Part shown: positions 9,943-19,193 of the stretch, one piece after another
Position numbering within the stretch: the stretch's first letter is position 1
Layout: each line of letters opens with the position of its first letter
Assembly: GCF_014656455.1 (NCBI RefSeq)
Contig: NZ_BNCL01000003.1
Span: 186,001 to 250,000, forward strand
Origin: Paracoccus aerius
Lineage (GTDB): Bacteria; Pseudomonadota; Alphaproteobacteria; Rhodobacterales; Rhodobacteraceae
DNA length: 64,000 nucleotides
Reading direction: 5' to 3'
Made by a program: the position numbers and the translations under genes
The notes under the pieces: generated by a model
Seen by the model: the letters and a program-made list of their open reading frames with translations, nothing else
Database searches by the model: none
What the model was told of the DNA's origin: nothing

Positions 9943-10071
9943 ATGATTCGCACGATTTCGATCGGCAGCCACATTCTCGTCCAGGGGCTTTTCGAATGTC
10001 TCGCCCCCAACGGGAACATGGTTGTCCGCATTGGGACCCGCACATTCGAGGGGAAGCCGGTCACGCGCTGA
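9943..10071 (+). CDS. Small protein of 42 residues, unknown function
   Basis: A short gene: ATG at 9943, TGA at 10069-10071, product MIRTISIGSHILVQGLFECL followed by an LAPNGNMVVRIGTRTFEGKPVTR-type tail. An excellent Shine-Dalgarno (AGGAGGG, 9930-9936) stands 6 nt before the ATG and a textbook intrinsic terminator (10104-10132) follows, so it looks like a complete single-gene unit. The predicted fold is a small beta-rich domain (alternating ISIGS, ILVQG, MVVRIG, RTFEG strands). It is not an obvious toxin, leader peptide or ribosomal protein. I recall similar short proteins in related genomes, but cannot verify this here. Confidence 0.7.
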   Translation: MIRTISIGSHILVQGLFECLAPNGNMVVRIGTRTFEGKPVTR

Positions 10072-10103
10072 CCCAGGTTTGGTGCACCACGACAAACGCA
10101 GAA

Positions 10104-10132
10104 GGGGCGGCCGAAATGGCCGCCCCTTTTTT
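10104..10132 (+). terminator. Rho-independent terminator of the 42-residue gene
   Basis: A perfect 9-bp stem GGGGCGGCC (10104-10112) with GGCCGCCCC (10118-10126), a 5-nt loop and six T (10127-10132). It lies between this small gene and the convergent infB stop. Confidence 0.92.
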
Positions 10133-10154
10133 CTGCCGCGTCGATGCGCCGCCC

Positions 10155-12749
10155 TTACAGGCTGCGCTCGACTTCCTCGCGCTCGAAGATCTCGATGACA
10201 TCGCCTTGGCGGATGTCGTCGTAGTTTTCGAAGGCCATGCCGCATTCCTGGCCCGAGATGACTTCCTTCACCTCGTCTTTGAAGCGCTTCAAGGTCTTCA
10301 GCGTGCCTTCGTGGATCACCACGTTGTCGCGCAGCAGGCGCACGCCTGCCGAGCGGCGCGCCACGCCTTCGGTGACCAGGCAGCCTGCAACCTTGCCGAC
10401 CCCAGTGACCTTGAAGACCTCGCGAATCTCGGCATAGCCGATGAAGTTCTCGCGAACCTCGTTCGACAGAAGGCCCGAAGCGGCCGCCTTGATGTCATCT
10501 ACCAGGTCATAGATGATCGAGTAATAGCGGATCTCGACACCCTTCTGGTTGGCCGAATTGCGGGCCGGGGCATTGGCGCGGACGTTGAAGCCGATCACCG
10601 GGGCATTGCTGGCTTCCGCCAGGCCGATGTCGGATTCGGTGATCGCACCCACGCCGTAATGCAGCACGCGGACGCGCACTTCGTCGTTGCCGATCTTTTC
10701 CAGGGCCTGCACGATCGCTTCGGCCGAACCTTGCACATCGGCCTTCACGACCACCGGCAGTTCCGACACGCTTTGATCCGCCTTGGCCTTGGCCATCAGC
10801 TGTTCCAGCGTGGTCGCGGCACCGGCGGCGGCGCGCTTGTCCTTGGTCTGCTGGATGCGGTAATCCGCGATCTCGCGGGCCTGGGCTTCGGTCTCGACCA
10901 CGTTCAGCACGTCGCCTGCGGCGGGGGTGCCGTCCAGGCCCAGAACCTCGACCGGGACCGAGGGACCGGCCTCGTCGACGCGTTCGCCCTTGTCGTTGAT
11001 CAGCGCGCGCACCTTGCCCCACTGTTCGCCCACAACAAAGATATCGCCGCGCTTCAGCGTGCCGTTCTGGACCAGAACGGTGGCGACGGGACCGCGGCCC
11101 ACGTCAAGCTGCGCCTCGATCACCGCGCCCTGAGCGGCACGATCGGGATTGGCCCGCAGTTCCAGGATCTCGGCCTGCAGCGCGATGGCTTCCAGCAGCT
11201 CGTCCAGGCCCTGGCCGGTCTTGGCCGATACCTCGACATCCTGCACGTCGCCGGACATCTTCTCGACCACGACTTCCTGGTGCAGCAGCGAGGTGCGGAC
11301 CCGGTCGGGATCGGCCGAAGGCTTGTCGATCTTGTTGATCGCCACGATCATCGGCACCTTTGCGGCCTTGGCGTGATTGATCGCCTCGATTGTCTGCGGC
11401 ATCACTGCGTCGTCGGCGGCAACCACCAGCACCACGATATCCGTGACCTGCGCCCCACGGGCGCGCATCGAGGTGAAGGCCGCGTGGCCCGGCGTGTCCA
11501 GGAAGGTCAGCACGGCGCCAGAGTCGGTCTTCACCTGGTAGGCGCCGATATGCTGCGTGATCCCGCCTGCCTCGCCCGAGACGACGTTCGCCTTGCGGAT
11601 CGCGTCCAGAAGCGAGGTCTTGCCGTGGTCCACATGGCCCATGATCGTGACGATCGGCGGGCGCGGGCGCAGATCCTCGGCCTTGTCCTGCACGGTATCG
11701 ATGACCTGTTCCACGTCGGCATCCGACACGCGGACCGCCTTGTGGCCGAATTCCTCGATCACCAGCTCGGCGGTGTCGGCATCGATAGCCTGGTTCATGG
11801 ACACCATCATGCCCATCTTCATCAGCGACTTGACGACATCGGCGGCGCGTTCCGCCATGCGGTTGGCCAGTTCCGACACCACGATGGTTTCGGGCAGCTG
11901 CACGTCGCGGACCTGCTTTTCCGTGCGGACATTGCCCATAGCCTTCTGGCGGGCTCGGTCCTGCTTGCGCTTCATCGCGGCCAGCGAACGCTGACGCCCG
12001 CCTTCGCCGTCAAGCGCCTGGTTCAGCGACAGGCGGCCGGTGCGGCGGCTGTCCTCGGCCTTGGCCTTGGCTTTCGCATCGCTGTCGCCGCCGCTGTCGC
12101 GACGATCACGGTCGGTGCGGCGCGGGCCGGTAGCGATGCCGGGCTTCTCGGCGCGCGAGGCTGCAGCCTCGATCGCGGCGCGATCGGGGGCGGCGGGACG
12201 TGCGCCTGCCGGGCGCGCAGCCGCGGGGGCGGTGGCACGGGCCGGGCGTTCGGCGGGTTTGGGTTCATCCTTGCGCTTGGCGGCTTCTGCGGCCTCGCGG
12301 GCGCGCCGCTCGTCTTCCTCGGCCTTGAGGCGCAGGGCTTCCTCGCGTTCGCGGTCCTCGCGCTCCTTCGCCTCGATCTCGGCGCGGCGGCGTTCGCGTT
12401 CTTCCTCGCGCGCCTTTTCGTCGGCGGCACGCTGGGCGGCTTCCTCGACCTCGCGCGACTTGGCGGCGGCAAGAGCCTTCAGCCGGCGCTCCATCTCGGC
12501 ATCGGAAATGCCTGCGGGACGCTTGGACGGGTCACCCGCCATGCGCGCCGTCAGCGGGTTCTTTTCTTTCTGGGCATCCGTCATCTGCGTGGCGCCCGGC
12601 TTGGGCACCACGACGCGCTTGCGCTTGGTTTCCACGACGACGCTCTTGGTGCGGCCGTGGCTGAAGCTTTGCTTCACCTGGCCCGAGCGGCCGCTGCCGC
12701 CGAGTCCCAAGGTGGATTTTCCGTCTTTGTCGCTCATCTGCGTCTTCAT
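10155..12749 (-). CDS. infB: Translation initiation factor IF-2
   Basis: GTPase that places formyl-Met-tRNA on the 30S subunit and promotes subunit joining. 864 residues. The N-terminal third is a charged, Lys/Arg/Glu/Ala-rich, low-complexity region (about 60-280) typical of alphaproteobacterial IF-2. The G domain begins near residue 366 with GHVDHGKTS, followed by DTPGHAAF and NKIDKP; beta-barrel and C-terminal fMet-tRNA-binding domains follow, ending REEVERSL. It is the last gene of rimP-nusA-ylxR-infB and its ATG overlaps the ylxR stop by 4 nt (ATGA). rbfA and truB, which often follow, are not downstream here; a + strand small gene comes next instead. Confidence 0.98.
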   Translation of the reverse strand: MKTQMSDKDGKSTLGLGGSGRSGQVKQSFSHGRTKSVVVETKRKRVVVPKPGATQMTDAQKEKNPLTARMAGDPSKRPAGISDAEMERRLKALAAAKSREVEEAAQRAADEKAREEERERRRAEIEAKEREDREREEALRLKAEEDERRAREAAEAAKRKDEPKPAERPARATAPAAARPAGARPAAPDRAAIEAAASRAEKPGIATGPRRTDRDRRDSGGDSDAKAKAKAEDSRRTGRLSLNQALDGEGGRQRSLAAMKRKQDRARQKAMGNVRTEKQVRDVQLPETIVVSELANRMAERAADVVKSLMKMGMMVSMNQAIDADTAELVIEEFGHKAVRVSDADVEQVIDTVQDKAEDLRPRPPIVTIMGHVDHGKTSLLDAIRKANVVSGEAGGITQHIGAYQVKTDSGAVLTFLDTPGHAAFTSMRARGAQVTDIVVLVVAADDAVMPQTIEAINHAKAAKVPMIVAINKIDKPSADPDRVRTSLLHQEVVVEKMSGDVQDVEVSAKTGQGLDELLEAIALQAEILELRANPDRAAQGAVIEAQLDVGRGPVATVLVQNGTLKRGDIFVVGEQWGKVRALINDKGERVDEAGPSVPVEVLGLDGTPAAGDVLNVVETEAQAREIADYRIQQTKDKRAAAGAATTLEQLMAKAKADQSVSELPVVVKADVQGSAEAIVQALEKIGNDEVRVRVLHYGVGAITESDIGLAEASNAPVIGFNVRANAPARNSANQKGVEIRYYSIIYDLVDDIKAAASGLLSNEVRENFIGYAEIREVFKVTGVGKVAGCLVTEGVARRSAGVRLLRDNVVIHEGTLKTLKRFKDEVKEVISGQECGMAFENYDDIRQGDVIEIFEREEVERSL

Positions 12750-13366
12750 TCCTTCTCGGCCGCCGTATTGCCGCCGTCATGCCCGCGCAGACCCGTCAGT
12801 CTGCCGGCTTCCAAGATCACCTTGTCCGTCAGGCCACCCGCCGCAAGCGCGCCGTGTATGACATGATCGCGCCCGAAGGACAAACCCAATTCTGATGCGG
12901 TCAGGCAGCCGAACCAGCGTCCGCCCGTTGGGGTCCACAGCTTTCCCTTGCCGCGATCGGACCCGTCGCTGGCCTGCAGCAGCACCTTTGCGCGCCCCTC
13001 GGCCAGCCAGCCCTTCACCTTTTCAAAGCCTGCGACCGCGCGGCCGGACTTGCGCGCAAGCGAGAGCAGTTCGACCAATCGCCTGGCAACGCCTGCCTCG
13101 ACCATCTCGGCCAGGTCCTCGGGTGCCTTGACCGGCGCCTTGGCGGCGCGCGAGAAAAGCCCCTTTGCCGCCGCCTTCTGGATGGCCGCGCGATCCGCGC
13201 TGACCCAGATTCCCCGTCCCGGCAGCTTTTCCGCCAGATCCGGCACGACCTGGCCGTCCGGCCCGGCCACGAAACGGATCAGTCCAGCCTTGGGCTGGAC
13301 TTCCCCGGTGACGATGCAGCGCCTTTCGGGCTGATCATGTTCCTTGATGCGACCACCGCGACTCAA
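12746..13366 (-). CDS. YlxR-family RNA-binding protein fused to an L7Ae-like domain
   Basis: 206 residues. The N-terminal part is a YlxR/DUF448 domain (about 10-90): [19 protein letters not shown] and [11 protein letters not shown], where the Gly-Arg-Gly-Ile-Trp loop is the family signature. The C-terminal part (from about 95, [20 protein letters not shown]) looks like an L7Ae/L30e-type RNA-binding domain, as in the alphaproteobacterial form of this protein. Its place between nusA and infB is the standard one and supports a role in rRNA maturation or ribosome function. It couples to infB by an ATGA overlap. Other bacteria often have YlxR alone with the L7Ae-like protein as a separate gene. 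Confidence 0.88.
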   Translation of the reverse strand: MSRGGRIKEHDQPERRCIVTGEVQPKAGLIRFVAGPDGQVVPDLAEKLPGRGIWVSADRAAIQKAAAKGLFSRAAKAPVKAPEDLAEMVEAGVARRLVELLSLARKSGRAVAGFEKVKGWLAEGRAKVLLQASDGSDRGKGKLWTPTGGRWFGCLTASELGLSFGRDHVIHGALAAGGLTDKVILEAGRLTGLRGHDGGNTAAEKE

Positions 13367-13384
13367 GCGGGCAAATCCGGGGCA

Positions 13385-15004
13385 TCACGCCCCGGCCTCC
13401 TCGTCGGTGTCGTCGCCGGCTTCGGCGTCGTCACTGCTGTTCAGTTCCTCCGGGTCGACCCAGCCCAGCATGACCCGGGCGGTCATGACCATGGACTGTG
13501 CGTCTTCAAGCGAGACCTCGAAGGGCTCCAGCAGCCCTTCGTCCTTGACGCGCTGACCGTTCACCGTGGTCCAGCCGCCGGCCAGTTCCCAGTCGGCGCA
13601 GGTGGCGAAATCTTCCAGCGTCTTCACGCCGTCCTTGGCCAGTGCCTCTACCATCTGGGGGGTCAGCCCCTCGAATTCAATGAGGCTGTCCTCGGCGCCA
13701 AGCGCGCGCGCGTTTTCAAGCGCGGCCTTGTTCTTGGCTTCCAGCACGTCGCGGGCGCGGGCCTGCAGTTCAGATGCGGTGCCCTCGTCCACGCCTTCGA
13801 TCGACAGAAGCTCGTCCAGTTCGACGTAGGCCACTTCCTCAAGGTCGGTGAAGCCTTCGGCCACCAGAAGCTGGGCAAAGAACTCGTCCAGGTCCAGGGC
13901 GTCCATGAACAGCTGGGTCCGGGCGTTGAACTCGGCCTGGCGACGCTTGGATTCCTCTTCCTCGGTCAGGATGTCGATATCCATGCCGGTCAGCTGGCTG
14001 GCCAGGCGCACGTTCTGGCCGCGACGGCCGATGGCCAGCGACAGTTGTTCGTCGGGAACCACGACCTCGATCTTGTTGGCCTCCTCGTCGAAGACGACCT
14101 TGCTGACCTCGGCCGGCTGGAGCGCGTTGACCAGGAAGGTGGCCTGATCCTCGTTCCAGGGGATGATGTCGATCTTTTCGCCCTGCAATTCGCCGACAAC
14201 GGCCTGCACGCGGCTGCCGCGCATGCCCACGCAGGCGCCGACCGGGTCGATGCTGTTGTCATAGGAGATCACGGCGATCTTTGCGCGCGAACCGGGGTCG
14301 CGGGCCACGGCCTTGATCTCGATGATGCCGTCATAGATTTCCGGCACCTCCATCTTGAACAGTTCGGCCATGAACTGCGGGTCGGTGCGCGACAGGAAGA
14401 TCTGCGGCCCGCGCGATTCGCGGCGCACGTCCTTGACATAGGCGCGGATGCGGTCGTTCGGGCGATAGCTTTCGCGGCCGATCTTCTCGTTGCGGCGCAG
14501 GATCGCCTCGCCGCGGCCGACGTCCACGATGATGTTGCCGTATTCCTCGCGCTTGACAACGCCGTTGATGATGGTGCCGGCGCGGTCCTTGAATTCCTCG
14601 TACTGGCGGTCACGCTCAGCCTCGCGGACGCGCTGCAGGATGACCTGCTTGGCCGACTGCGCGGCGATGCGGCCCAGTTCCACCGGGGGAACCTGGTCCA
14701 CGATCACGTCGCCGACCTGCGGGTTGTCCAGATAGGGGCGGGCCTGTTCGACCGTGACCTGCGCCTGGTAATTCTCGACCGCGTCATCCTCGACCACGGT
14801 GCGGACGCGGGTGAAGGTCGCGTTGCCGGTCTTGCGGTCGATCTTGACGCGGATGTCCATCTCGGCGCCATAGCGCGACTTGGCGGCACGGGCGAGGCTG
14901 TCCTCCATCGCCTCGATGACCAGCTCGGGCTCGATCATCTTCTCGCGCGCGACGGCTTCGGCCGTCTGCAGCAGTTCAAGCTGGTTGGCAGAGGTGATTG
15001 CCAT
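13385..15004 (-). CDS. nusA: Transcription termination/antitermination protein NusA
   Basis: Binds RNA polymerase and nascent RNA to modulate pausing, termination and antitermination. 539 residues: an N-terminal polymerase-binding domain (about 1-130), an S1 domain, two KH domains ([18 protein letters not shown] and [13 protein letters not shown]), then C-terminal acidic Helix-hairpin-Helix-like repeats and an acidic tail. The start is the ATG at 15004 with AAGGAG 6 nt upstream; a GTG one codon earlier would be only 3 nt from that site. The gene begins 3 nt after the rimP stop. NusA commonly regulates its own operon, which is relevant to the leader hairpin at 15656. Confidence 0.97.
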   Translation of the reverse strand: MAITSANQLELLQTAEAVAREKMIEPELVIEAMEDSLARAAKSRYGAEMDIRVKIDRKTGNATFTRVRTVVEDDAVENYQAQVTVEQARPYLDNPQVGDVIVDQVPPVELGRIAAQSAKQVILQRVREAERDRQYEEFKDRAGTIINGVVKREEYGNIIVDVGRGEAILRRNEKIGRESYRPNDRIRAYVKDVRRESRGPQIFLSRTDPQFMAELFKMEVPEIYDGIIEIKAVARDPGSRAKIAVISYDNSIDPVGACVGMRGSRVQAVVGELQGEKIDIIPWNEDQATFLVNALQPAEVSKVVFDEEANKIEVVVPDEQLSLAIGRRGQNVRLASQLTGMDIDILTEEEESKRRQAEFNARTQLFMDALDLDEFFAQLLVAEGFTDLEEVAYVELDELLSIEGVDEGTASELQARARDVLEAKNKAALENARALGAEDSLIEFEGLTPQMVEALAKDGVKTLEDFATCADWELAGGWTTVNGQRVKDEGLLEPFEVSLEDAQSMVMTARVMLGWVDPEELNSSDDAEAGDDTDEEAGA

Positions 15005-15007
15005 CAC

Positions 15008-15637
15008 TCACTCCTTGGCAGCGGCGTTCTCGCCGTCGTTGTCGTCTTCGGTTTCGATCTCGTCAAAGGCGCTTTCGTCCAGGTTGTCGATCTGGACGCC
15101 GGCCTCTTTCTTCTGGCGAAGCATTTCCTTGATCAGCTCGTCCGTCAGGACCAGCTTGGCGTCGGACAGCCAGTCGAACTGCAGCCCGATGGTCTGGACC
15201 TCGCCGCCTTCCTCGATGTTCAGCAGGACCTCGTCGCCGCCCTCACCCTTCTCGACGCCGGCCAGAACGCCCTTGAAGCGCTTGCGCCCGTCGATGGCCT
15301 GGTTCGTTTCCAGCCGCGCCTCGTAGCCTTCGAAGGTCTCGAAATCCTTCATCCGGGTCAGCGGGCGGTCGATGCCGGGGCTGCTGACTTCCAGGTGATA
15401 AGCGTCCTCCAGCGGATCCTCGACATCCAGGGTGGCGCTGACGGCCACGGAAATGTCGCCGCAATCGTCCACGTTGATGCCGCCTTCGGGACGGTCGGCC
15501 ATGATCTGCAGCGTGGCGGTCTTGCCGCCCTGCAGGCGCACGCGCACCAGTTCAAACCCCAGATCCTCGATCACCGGGGCGATGATCTCGGCCAGACGCC
15601 GGTCGATGGCGGTCTTGGCGATCAGATCGTTCGACAT
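15008..15637 (-). CDS. rimP: Ribosome maturation factor RimP
   Basis: Needed for assembly of the 30S ribosomal subunit. 209 residues starting [20 protein letters not shown] at the ATG at 15637, with GAAGGGA just upstream. The N-terminal RimP domain shows [13 protein letters not shown] and the signature [14 protein letters not shown] (about 80-95). The C-terminal SH3-like domain is followed by an acidic extension of about 50 residues (ending [11 protein letters not shown]) that is longer than in enteric RimP. It is the first gene of the nusA-infB operon; a candidate promoter and attenuator-like hairpin precede it. Confidence 0.95.
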   Translation of the reverse strand: MSNDLIAKTAIDRRLAEIIAPVIEDLGFELVRVRLQGGKTATLQIMADRPEGGINVDDCGDISVAVSATLDVEDPLEDAYHLEVSSPGIDRPLTRMKDFETFEGYEARLETNQAIDGRKRFKGVLAGVEKGEGGDEVLLNIEEGGEVQTIGLQFDWLSDAKLVLTDELIKEMLRQKKEAGVQIDNLDESAFDEIETEDDNDGENAAAKE

Positions 15638-15655
15638 GAGATCCCTTCGGATGTG

Positions 15656-15677
15656 AAAAAGGGCCCTCAGCGGGCCC
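15656..15677 (-). promoter_or_regulatory. Terminator-like hairpin (possible attenuator) in the rimP-nusA-infB leader
   Basis: Read on the minus strand, GGGCCC (15677-15672), a 5-nt loop, GGGCCC (15666-15661) and then five T (15660-15656), ending 19 nt before the rimP start. It lies between the candidate promoter at 15732-15759 and the gene, so it would act on the operon's own transcript. The stem is only 6 bp but all G-C. A 16-codon GTG frame (from 15717) ends with its TGA inside this hairpin. Regulation is inferred, not shown. Confidence 0.5.
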
Positions 15678-15731
15678 ATGCGAATGTGTCCGGTGGGCAG
15701 GGTTTGGACGCCTGCACCGCTGTTGAGGGGG

Positions 15732-15759
15732 TATTTAGCAGGAAACGCCCATTTTGCAA
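15732..15759 (-). promoter_or_regulatory. Candidate promoter of the rimP-nusA-ylxR-infB operon
   Basis: On the minus strand, TTGCAA (15759-15754), a 16-nt spacer and TAAATA (15737-15732). The predicted transcript start near 15725 leaves a leader of about 88 nt that contains the terminator-like hairpin. The -35 box is directly next to the stop codon of pip. Confidence 0.5.
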
Positions 15760-15761
15760 GG

Positions 15762-16748
15762 TCAAAGTGATCTTGCGCCGCCTGCATCCCGGATCCCGTC
15801 CATCACCTGCACCAGTTCCGCGGTGATGCGGGGTTCGGAAAGGGCGTGCCCCGAGGCAGGCACCAGGCGAAGTTCGCAACGGTCCCAGCCCTCGGCCAGC
15901 CGCCAGGCCGACAGGGGCGGGCAGACCATGTCATAGCGTCCTTGGACGATCACGGCGGGCAGATGCTCGATCCGGTGGCGGTCGCGCAGAAGCTGGCCTT
16001 CGTCCAGAAAGCAGCGGTTGGTGAAATAATGATTCTCGAGCCGGGCGAAGGCGCGGGCGTAATCGGGCGGCGCATGGCTGACGGCGGCAGATTGCAGGCC
16101 GGCCAGGGCGTTTTCCCACATCAGCCAAGGCTGGGCATAGCGGCCCTGCCGCCCGGTGTCGTCCGAAAACAGCCGCCTGTGGTAGGCGGCGATCAGGTCG
16201 TCCTGTTCGGATTCGGGGATCGGGTCGCGGAACTGCGCCCAGAGATCGGGAAAGAACCGGCCCGCGCCGCCGCCATAGAACCAGTCCAATTCGCCTTGCG
16301 TGCCCAGGAAGACGCCGCGCAGGACAAGGCCGGTGACCCTGCCGGGATGTGTCTGGGCATAGGCCAGGGCCAGGGTCGCGCCCCAGCTTCCCCCGAACAG
16401 CAGCACGGATCGCAGGCCCAGGGTTTCGCGGATGGCCTCGATATCCGCGATCAGGTGCTGCGTGGTGTTCGCGTGGACCGAAGCTTGGGGACGAGATCGC
16501 CCGCAGCCTCGCTGGTCGAACAGGATCGCACGGTAATGGTCGGGGTCGAAGAAGCGCCGCATGAAGGGGCTGCAGCCGCCGCCCGGGCCGCCATGCAGGA
16601 CCACGACGGGGCGGCCTTCGGGATTGCCGCTTTCCTCGACATAGATCTGGTGGCCGTCGCCGACCTCCAGCATGTGCCGGGCAAAGGGTTCGACAGCCGG
16701 GTGAAGGCGGCCATGCGACGCGGCGATTTGTCCTGCCAATCGATCCAT
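15762..16748 (-). CDS. pip: Prolyl aminopeptidase (alpha/beta hydrolase)
   Basis: Cytoplasmic peptidase that releases N-terminal proline from peptides. 328 residues, starting [20 protein letters not shown]. The oxyanion motif [10 protein letters not shown] (52-61), the nucleophile Ser121 in [10 protein letters not shown], the DQRGCGRS block typical of family S33, and the acid and histidine regions GRYDMVCP and ASGHALSEP are all present, as are the WMWEN-like cap residues (LMWENAL). The length matches the family (about 315-330). It is divergent from ubiG with 48 nt between the starts and runs toward rimP. Confidence 0.95.
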   Translation of the reverse strand: MDRLAGQIAASHGRLHPAVEPFARHMLEVGDGHQIYVEESGNPEGRPVVVLHGGPGGGCSPFMRRFFDPDHYRAILFDQRGCGRSRPQASVHANTTQHLIADIEAIRETLGLRSVLLFGGSWGATLALAYAQTHPGRVTGLVLRGVFLGTQGELDWFYGGGAGRFFPDLWAQFRDPIPESEQDDLIAAYHRRLFSDDTGRQGRYAQPWLMWENALAGLQSAAVSHAPPDYARAFARLENHYFTNRCFLDEGQLLRDRHRIEHLPAVIVQGRYDMVCPPLSAWRLAEGWDRCELRLVPASGHALSEPRITAELVQVMDGIRDAGGARSL

Positions 16749-16796
16749 GGCCTTACTATAAGCACAGACGAACCCGCCCGCCAGAAGGACCAGCCC

Positions 16797-17543
16797 ATGA
16801 CCAGCCCCATCAGCAGCATCGACCCTGCCGAGATTGCCAAGTTCGAGGCGATGGCCGCCGAATGGTGGGATCCCCGGGGCAAGTTCCGTCCGCTGCACCT
16901 GATGAACCCGGTGCGGCTGGACTATATCGCCACCCAGATCGCCGCCGAGTTCGGGCGCGACCGGCGCAGCCTGCGCCCGTTCGAGGGGCTGCGCGTCCTG
17001 GACATCGGCTGCGGCGGCGGCCTGGTGTCCGAACCCATGGCCCGGCTGGGGGCGAAGGTCACGGGCGCCGATGCGGCCGAAGGCAACATCGCGGTGGCGC
17101 AGGTCCATGCGCAGCAGCAGGGGCTGGCCATCGAATACGTTTCCACGACAGCCGAAGCCCTGGTGGCCGAGGGGCGGCTGTTCGACGTGGTCCTCGCGCT
17201 TGAGATCGTGGAACATGTGGCGGACCCGGCGGCCTTTGTCGCGACCTGCAAGCAGTTGCTGCGGCCGGGCGGGCTGGTGATCCTGTCGACGCTGAACCGG
17301 ACGGCGAAAAGCTTTGGCGCGGCGATCATCGGGGCGGAATGGGTGCTGCGCTGGCTGCCGCGCGGGACGCATGACTGGGCGCGGTTCCTTACGCCCGACG
17401 AACTGGCGGCCATGGCAGAGGGCGCGGGCCTGACGGTCGCGGACCGGCGGGGGATGGTCTTCAACCCCCTCACCTTCGGCTGGTCGCTGTCGGATCGCGA
17501 CCTGTCGGTCAACTACATCATGACCGCCCGGCGCGACGCCTAG
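16797..17543 (+). CDS. ubiG: Ubiquinone biosynthesis O-methyltransferase
   Basis: SAM-dependent enzyme that carries out both O-methylation steps of ubiquinone synthesis at the inner face of the membrane. 248 residues, start [20 protein letters not shown], with the UbiG-specific [19 protein letters not shown] block (19-38), motif [14 protein letters not shown] (68-80), and [16 protein letters not shown] and LPRGTHDW blocks. The ribosome-binding site is AGAAGG. Its TAG stop overlaps the MarR stop so that CTAG (17540-17543) provides both stop codons of the convergent pair. Confidence 0.97.
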   Translation: MTSPISSIDPAEIAKFEAMAAEWWDPRGKFRPLHLMNPVRLDYIATQIAAEFGRDRRSLRPFEGLRVLDIGCGGGLVSEPMARLGAKVTGADAAEGNIAVAQVHAQQQGLAIEYVSTTAEALVAEGRLFDVVLALEIVEHVADPAAFVATCKQLLRPGGLVILSTLNRTAKSFGAAIIGAEWVLRWLPRGTHDWARFLTPDELAAMAEGAGLTVADRRGMVFNPLTFGWSLSDRDLSVNYIMTARRDA

Positions 17544-18010
17544 TCGTCGTCGCCTTCCAGCCGGATTCGCAATTCCCGCAGCACCGGCAGGGCGGTGCGG
17601 ACGCGGTCTGCGCCGATGTCGCGCACGACCTCGGCGATCAGCGGCATGAAGGCGGCAAGAGCCGCGTTCCGTGCCGCCCGCCCCGCCGGGCTGATCGACA
17701 CGAACTTGCGCCGCGCATCGTCCCAGTCGGGACGGATGTGGACATGACCCGCCCATTCCAGCCGCGACAAGGTATTGGTCATTGCCCCGCGCGTCACATG
17801 AAAGGCCTGCGCCAGTTGGGCAGGGGTGCGTTCCTCGTTCACATGGGCCAGCAGGTTCAGCACCGAGAAATGCGAAATCTGCATCCCGCGCGGCAGGGCC
17901 TTGCTGATCAGGTTGCGCGACAGCTGCTCGGCGATCAAGACCTCGGCAAAAAGGCTTGCGGCAAGCCGGTCGGTGGCCTGGGAACGGTCTGAGGTCGCGG
18001 GTATGGGCAT
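17540..18010 (-). CDS. MarR-family transcriptional regulator
   Basis: 156-residue winged-helix regulator. The central part (about 55-115) shows the MarR DNA-binding region: [30 protein letters not shown] as the helix-turn-helix, and [21 protein letters not shown] as the wing with the conserved Asp-x-R-x3 pattern. N- and C-terminal helices would form the dimer. An AT-rich stretch TAATATATT (about 18026-18034) just upstream of the start could be the -10 element and operator, as MarR proteins commonly repress themselves. The target genes and ligand are unknown; it is convergent with ubiG and downstream of grxC in the same direction. Confidence 0.9.
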   Translation of the reverse strand: MPIPATSDRSQATDRLAASLFAEVLIAEQLSRNLISKALPRGMQISHFSVLNLLAHVNEERTPAQLAQAFHVTRGAMTNTLSRLEWAGHVHIRPDWDDARRKFVSISPAGRAARNAALAAFMPLIAEVVRDIGADRVRTALPVLRELRIRLEGDDD

Positions 18011-18122
18011 TTTTCCTGTCGGGACAATATATTAGGCCAGGGCGGGGCGAAGCCGAAACCGTGCCCCGCAAGATGGTCGCAGGTCAAGCCTGACCTTTGC
18101 CTGACCCTGCGTCAGGATGTCG

Positions 18123-18395
18123 TCAGGCGGCAGTGCCCGTCAACAGCGCATCCAGCTTGCCTTGGCGTTCGAGGTCGAACAGGTCATCGCAGCCACCGAC
18201 ATGGCGGTCGCCGATGAAGATCTGCGGCACGGTGCGGCGGCCATGGGCACGCTGGGTCATCTGTGCGCGGACCGAGGGGTCGCCGCCCACGTCGATCTCG
18301 TCATACTGGGCGTTCTTTTCCCGCAAAAGGCCCTTGGCGCGGATGCAGAAGGGGCAGGTGCGGGTGGTATAGATGGTGATCGTGGGCTGGGTCAC
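18123..18395 (-). CDS. grxC: Glutaredoxin 3
   Basis: Small dithiol glutaredoxin that reduces protein disulfides and mixed disulfides with glutathione in the cytoplasm. 90 residues with the active site TCPFC (Cys14, Cys17), the cis-Pro TVPQIF and the glutathione-binding GGCDDLF segment. Length and sequence match the GrxC type. It follows comF with a 29-nt gap in the same direction, an arrangement consistent with one transcript. No unusual features. Confidence 0.95.
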   Translation of the reverse strand: MTQPTITIYTTRTCPFCIRAKGLLREKNAQYDEIDVGGDPSVRAQMTQRAHGRRTVPQIFIGDRHVGGCDDLFDLERQGKLDALLTGTAA

Positions 18396-18424
18396 GGGCT
18401 GTTCCTTTCCTTTGGCCCCCTTAC

Positions 18425-19162
18425 CTAGTCATCCTTGACCGCCCTTGCCAGAACCGCGACCGAAACTGGTCCCGAACCTGCCGCAAGCAGCGCCTCGGCC
18501 GCGGCGGCCATGGTGGCGCCCGATGCCATCACGTCGTCGATCAGCAGCACGGGCCGCCCCGCCACACCCGCCGCATGGCGCGGGTTGACCGCAAGCGCGC
18601 CGGCGATATTGGCGAAACGGTCGCTGACGCCGCGATGATCCTGGGCGGCCGTGTGCCTGCGCCGCAGCAGAAGGTCCGGCAGATGCGCCACCCCATGCGC
18701 CCGCGCCACCCGGCCCGAGATCAGCGCCGCCTGATTATAGCGCCGCTTCAGCAGCCGCCGCAGATGCAGGGGGATCGGCGCCACGACCGTATCCGGTTCG
18801 ACCAAGGGCGCCGCCGCACGGGCCAGCCAGGACGCAAGCGCGGGCGCCAGGTCGGGACGATCGCCATGCTTCAGCGCCAGCACCAGGCGCCGCCCGGTGC
18901 CCGCATAGACCATCGCTGCCCGCCCCCGCTGCCAGGGCCGCGCGATCGACAGGCAGTCGTCGCAGCACAGCGTCGGGTCGTGTGACCCTGTTCCATCATC
19001 GGGCAGGGGCACGCCGCAGCGCGCGCAGGCCGCGCCGGTGATGAAGCGCGTGTCTGGAAAGCAGGCGGGGCAAAGCTGCCCCGGATCGTCGCCCCCGTCC
19101 GCGACCGTCGCGCCGCAAGCCACGCATTGCGGCGGATAAAGCAGGCGCAACGCGCCTTTCAT
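18425..19162 (-). CDS. comF: ComF-family phosphoribosyltransferase-like protein
   Basis: Homologue of the DNA-uptake protein ComF. The N-terminal zinc-ribbon-like part has cysteine pairs (Cys13/Cys16, then LCPACF, CARCG and CCDDC). The C-terminal half is a type I phosphoribosyltransferase domain: VVAPIPLHLRRLLKRRYNQA and the PRPP motif LLIDDVMASGATM (about 197-209). 245 residues from the ATG at 19162; an ATG five codons upstream (19177) is equally possible. Divergent from the methyltransferase gene. Competence is not shown for this organism, and the family is widespread in non-competent bacteria, so the role is unclear. Confidence 0.88.
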   Translation of the reverse strand: MKGALRLLYPPQCVACGATVADGGDDPGQLCPACFPDTRFITGAACARCGVPLPDDGTGSHDPTLCCDDCLSIARPWQRGRAAMVYAGTGRRLVLALKHGDRPDLAPALASWLARAAAPLVEPDTVVAPIPLHLRRLLKRRYNQAALISGRVARAHGVAHLPDLLLRRRHTAAQDHRGVSDRFANIAGALAVNPRHAAGVAGRPVLLIDDVMASGATMAAAAEALLAAGSGPVSVAVLARAVKDD

Positions 19163-19193
19163 CGCCCCGTGAAGCATCCTATGTTCCACCCCC

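Noticed and set aside
15667..15717. 16-codon leader peptide before rimP
   Set aside because: It has a GTG start and no Shine-Dalgarno, so it is kept only as part of the attenuator idea and not annotated as a gene.
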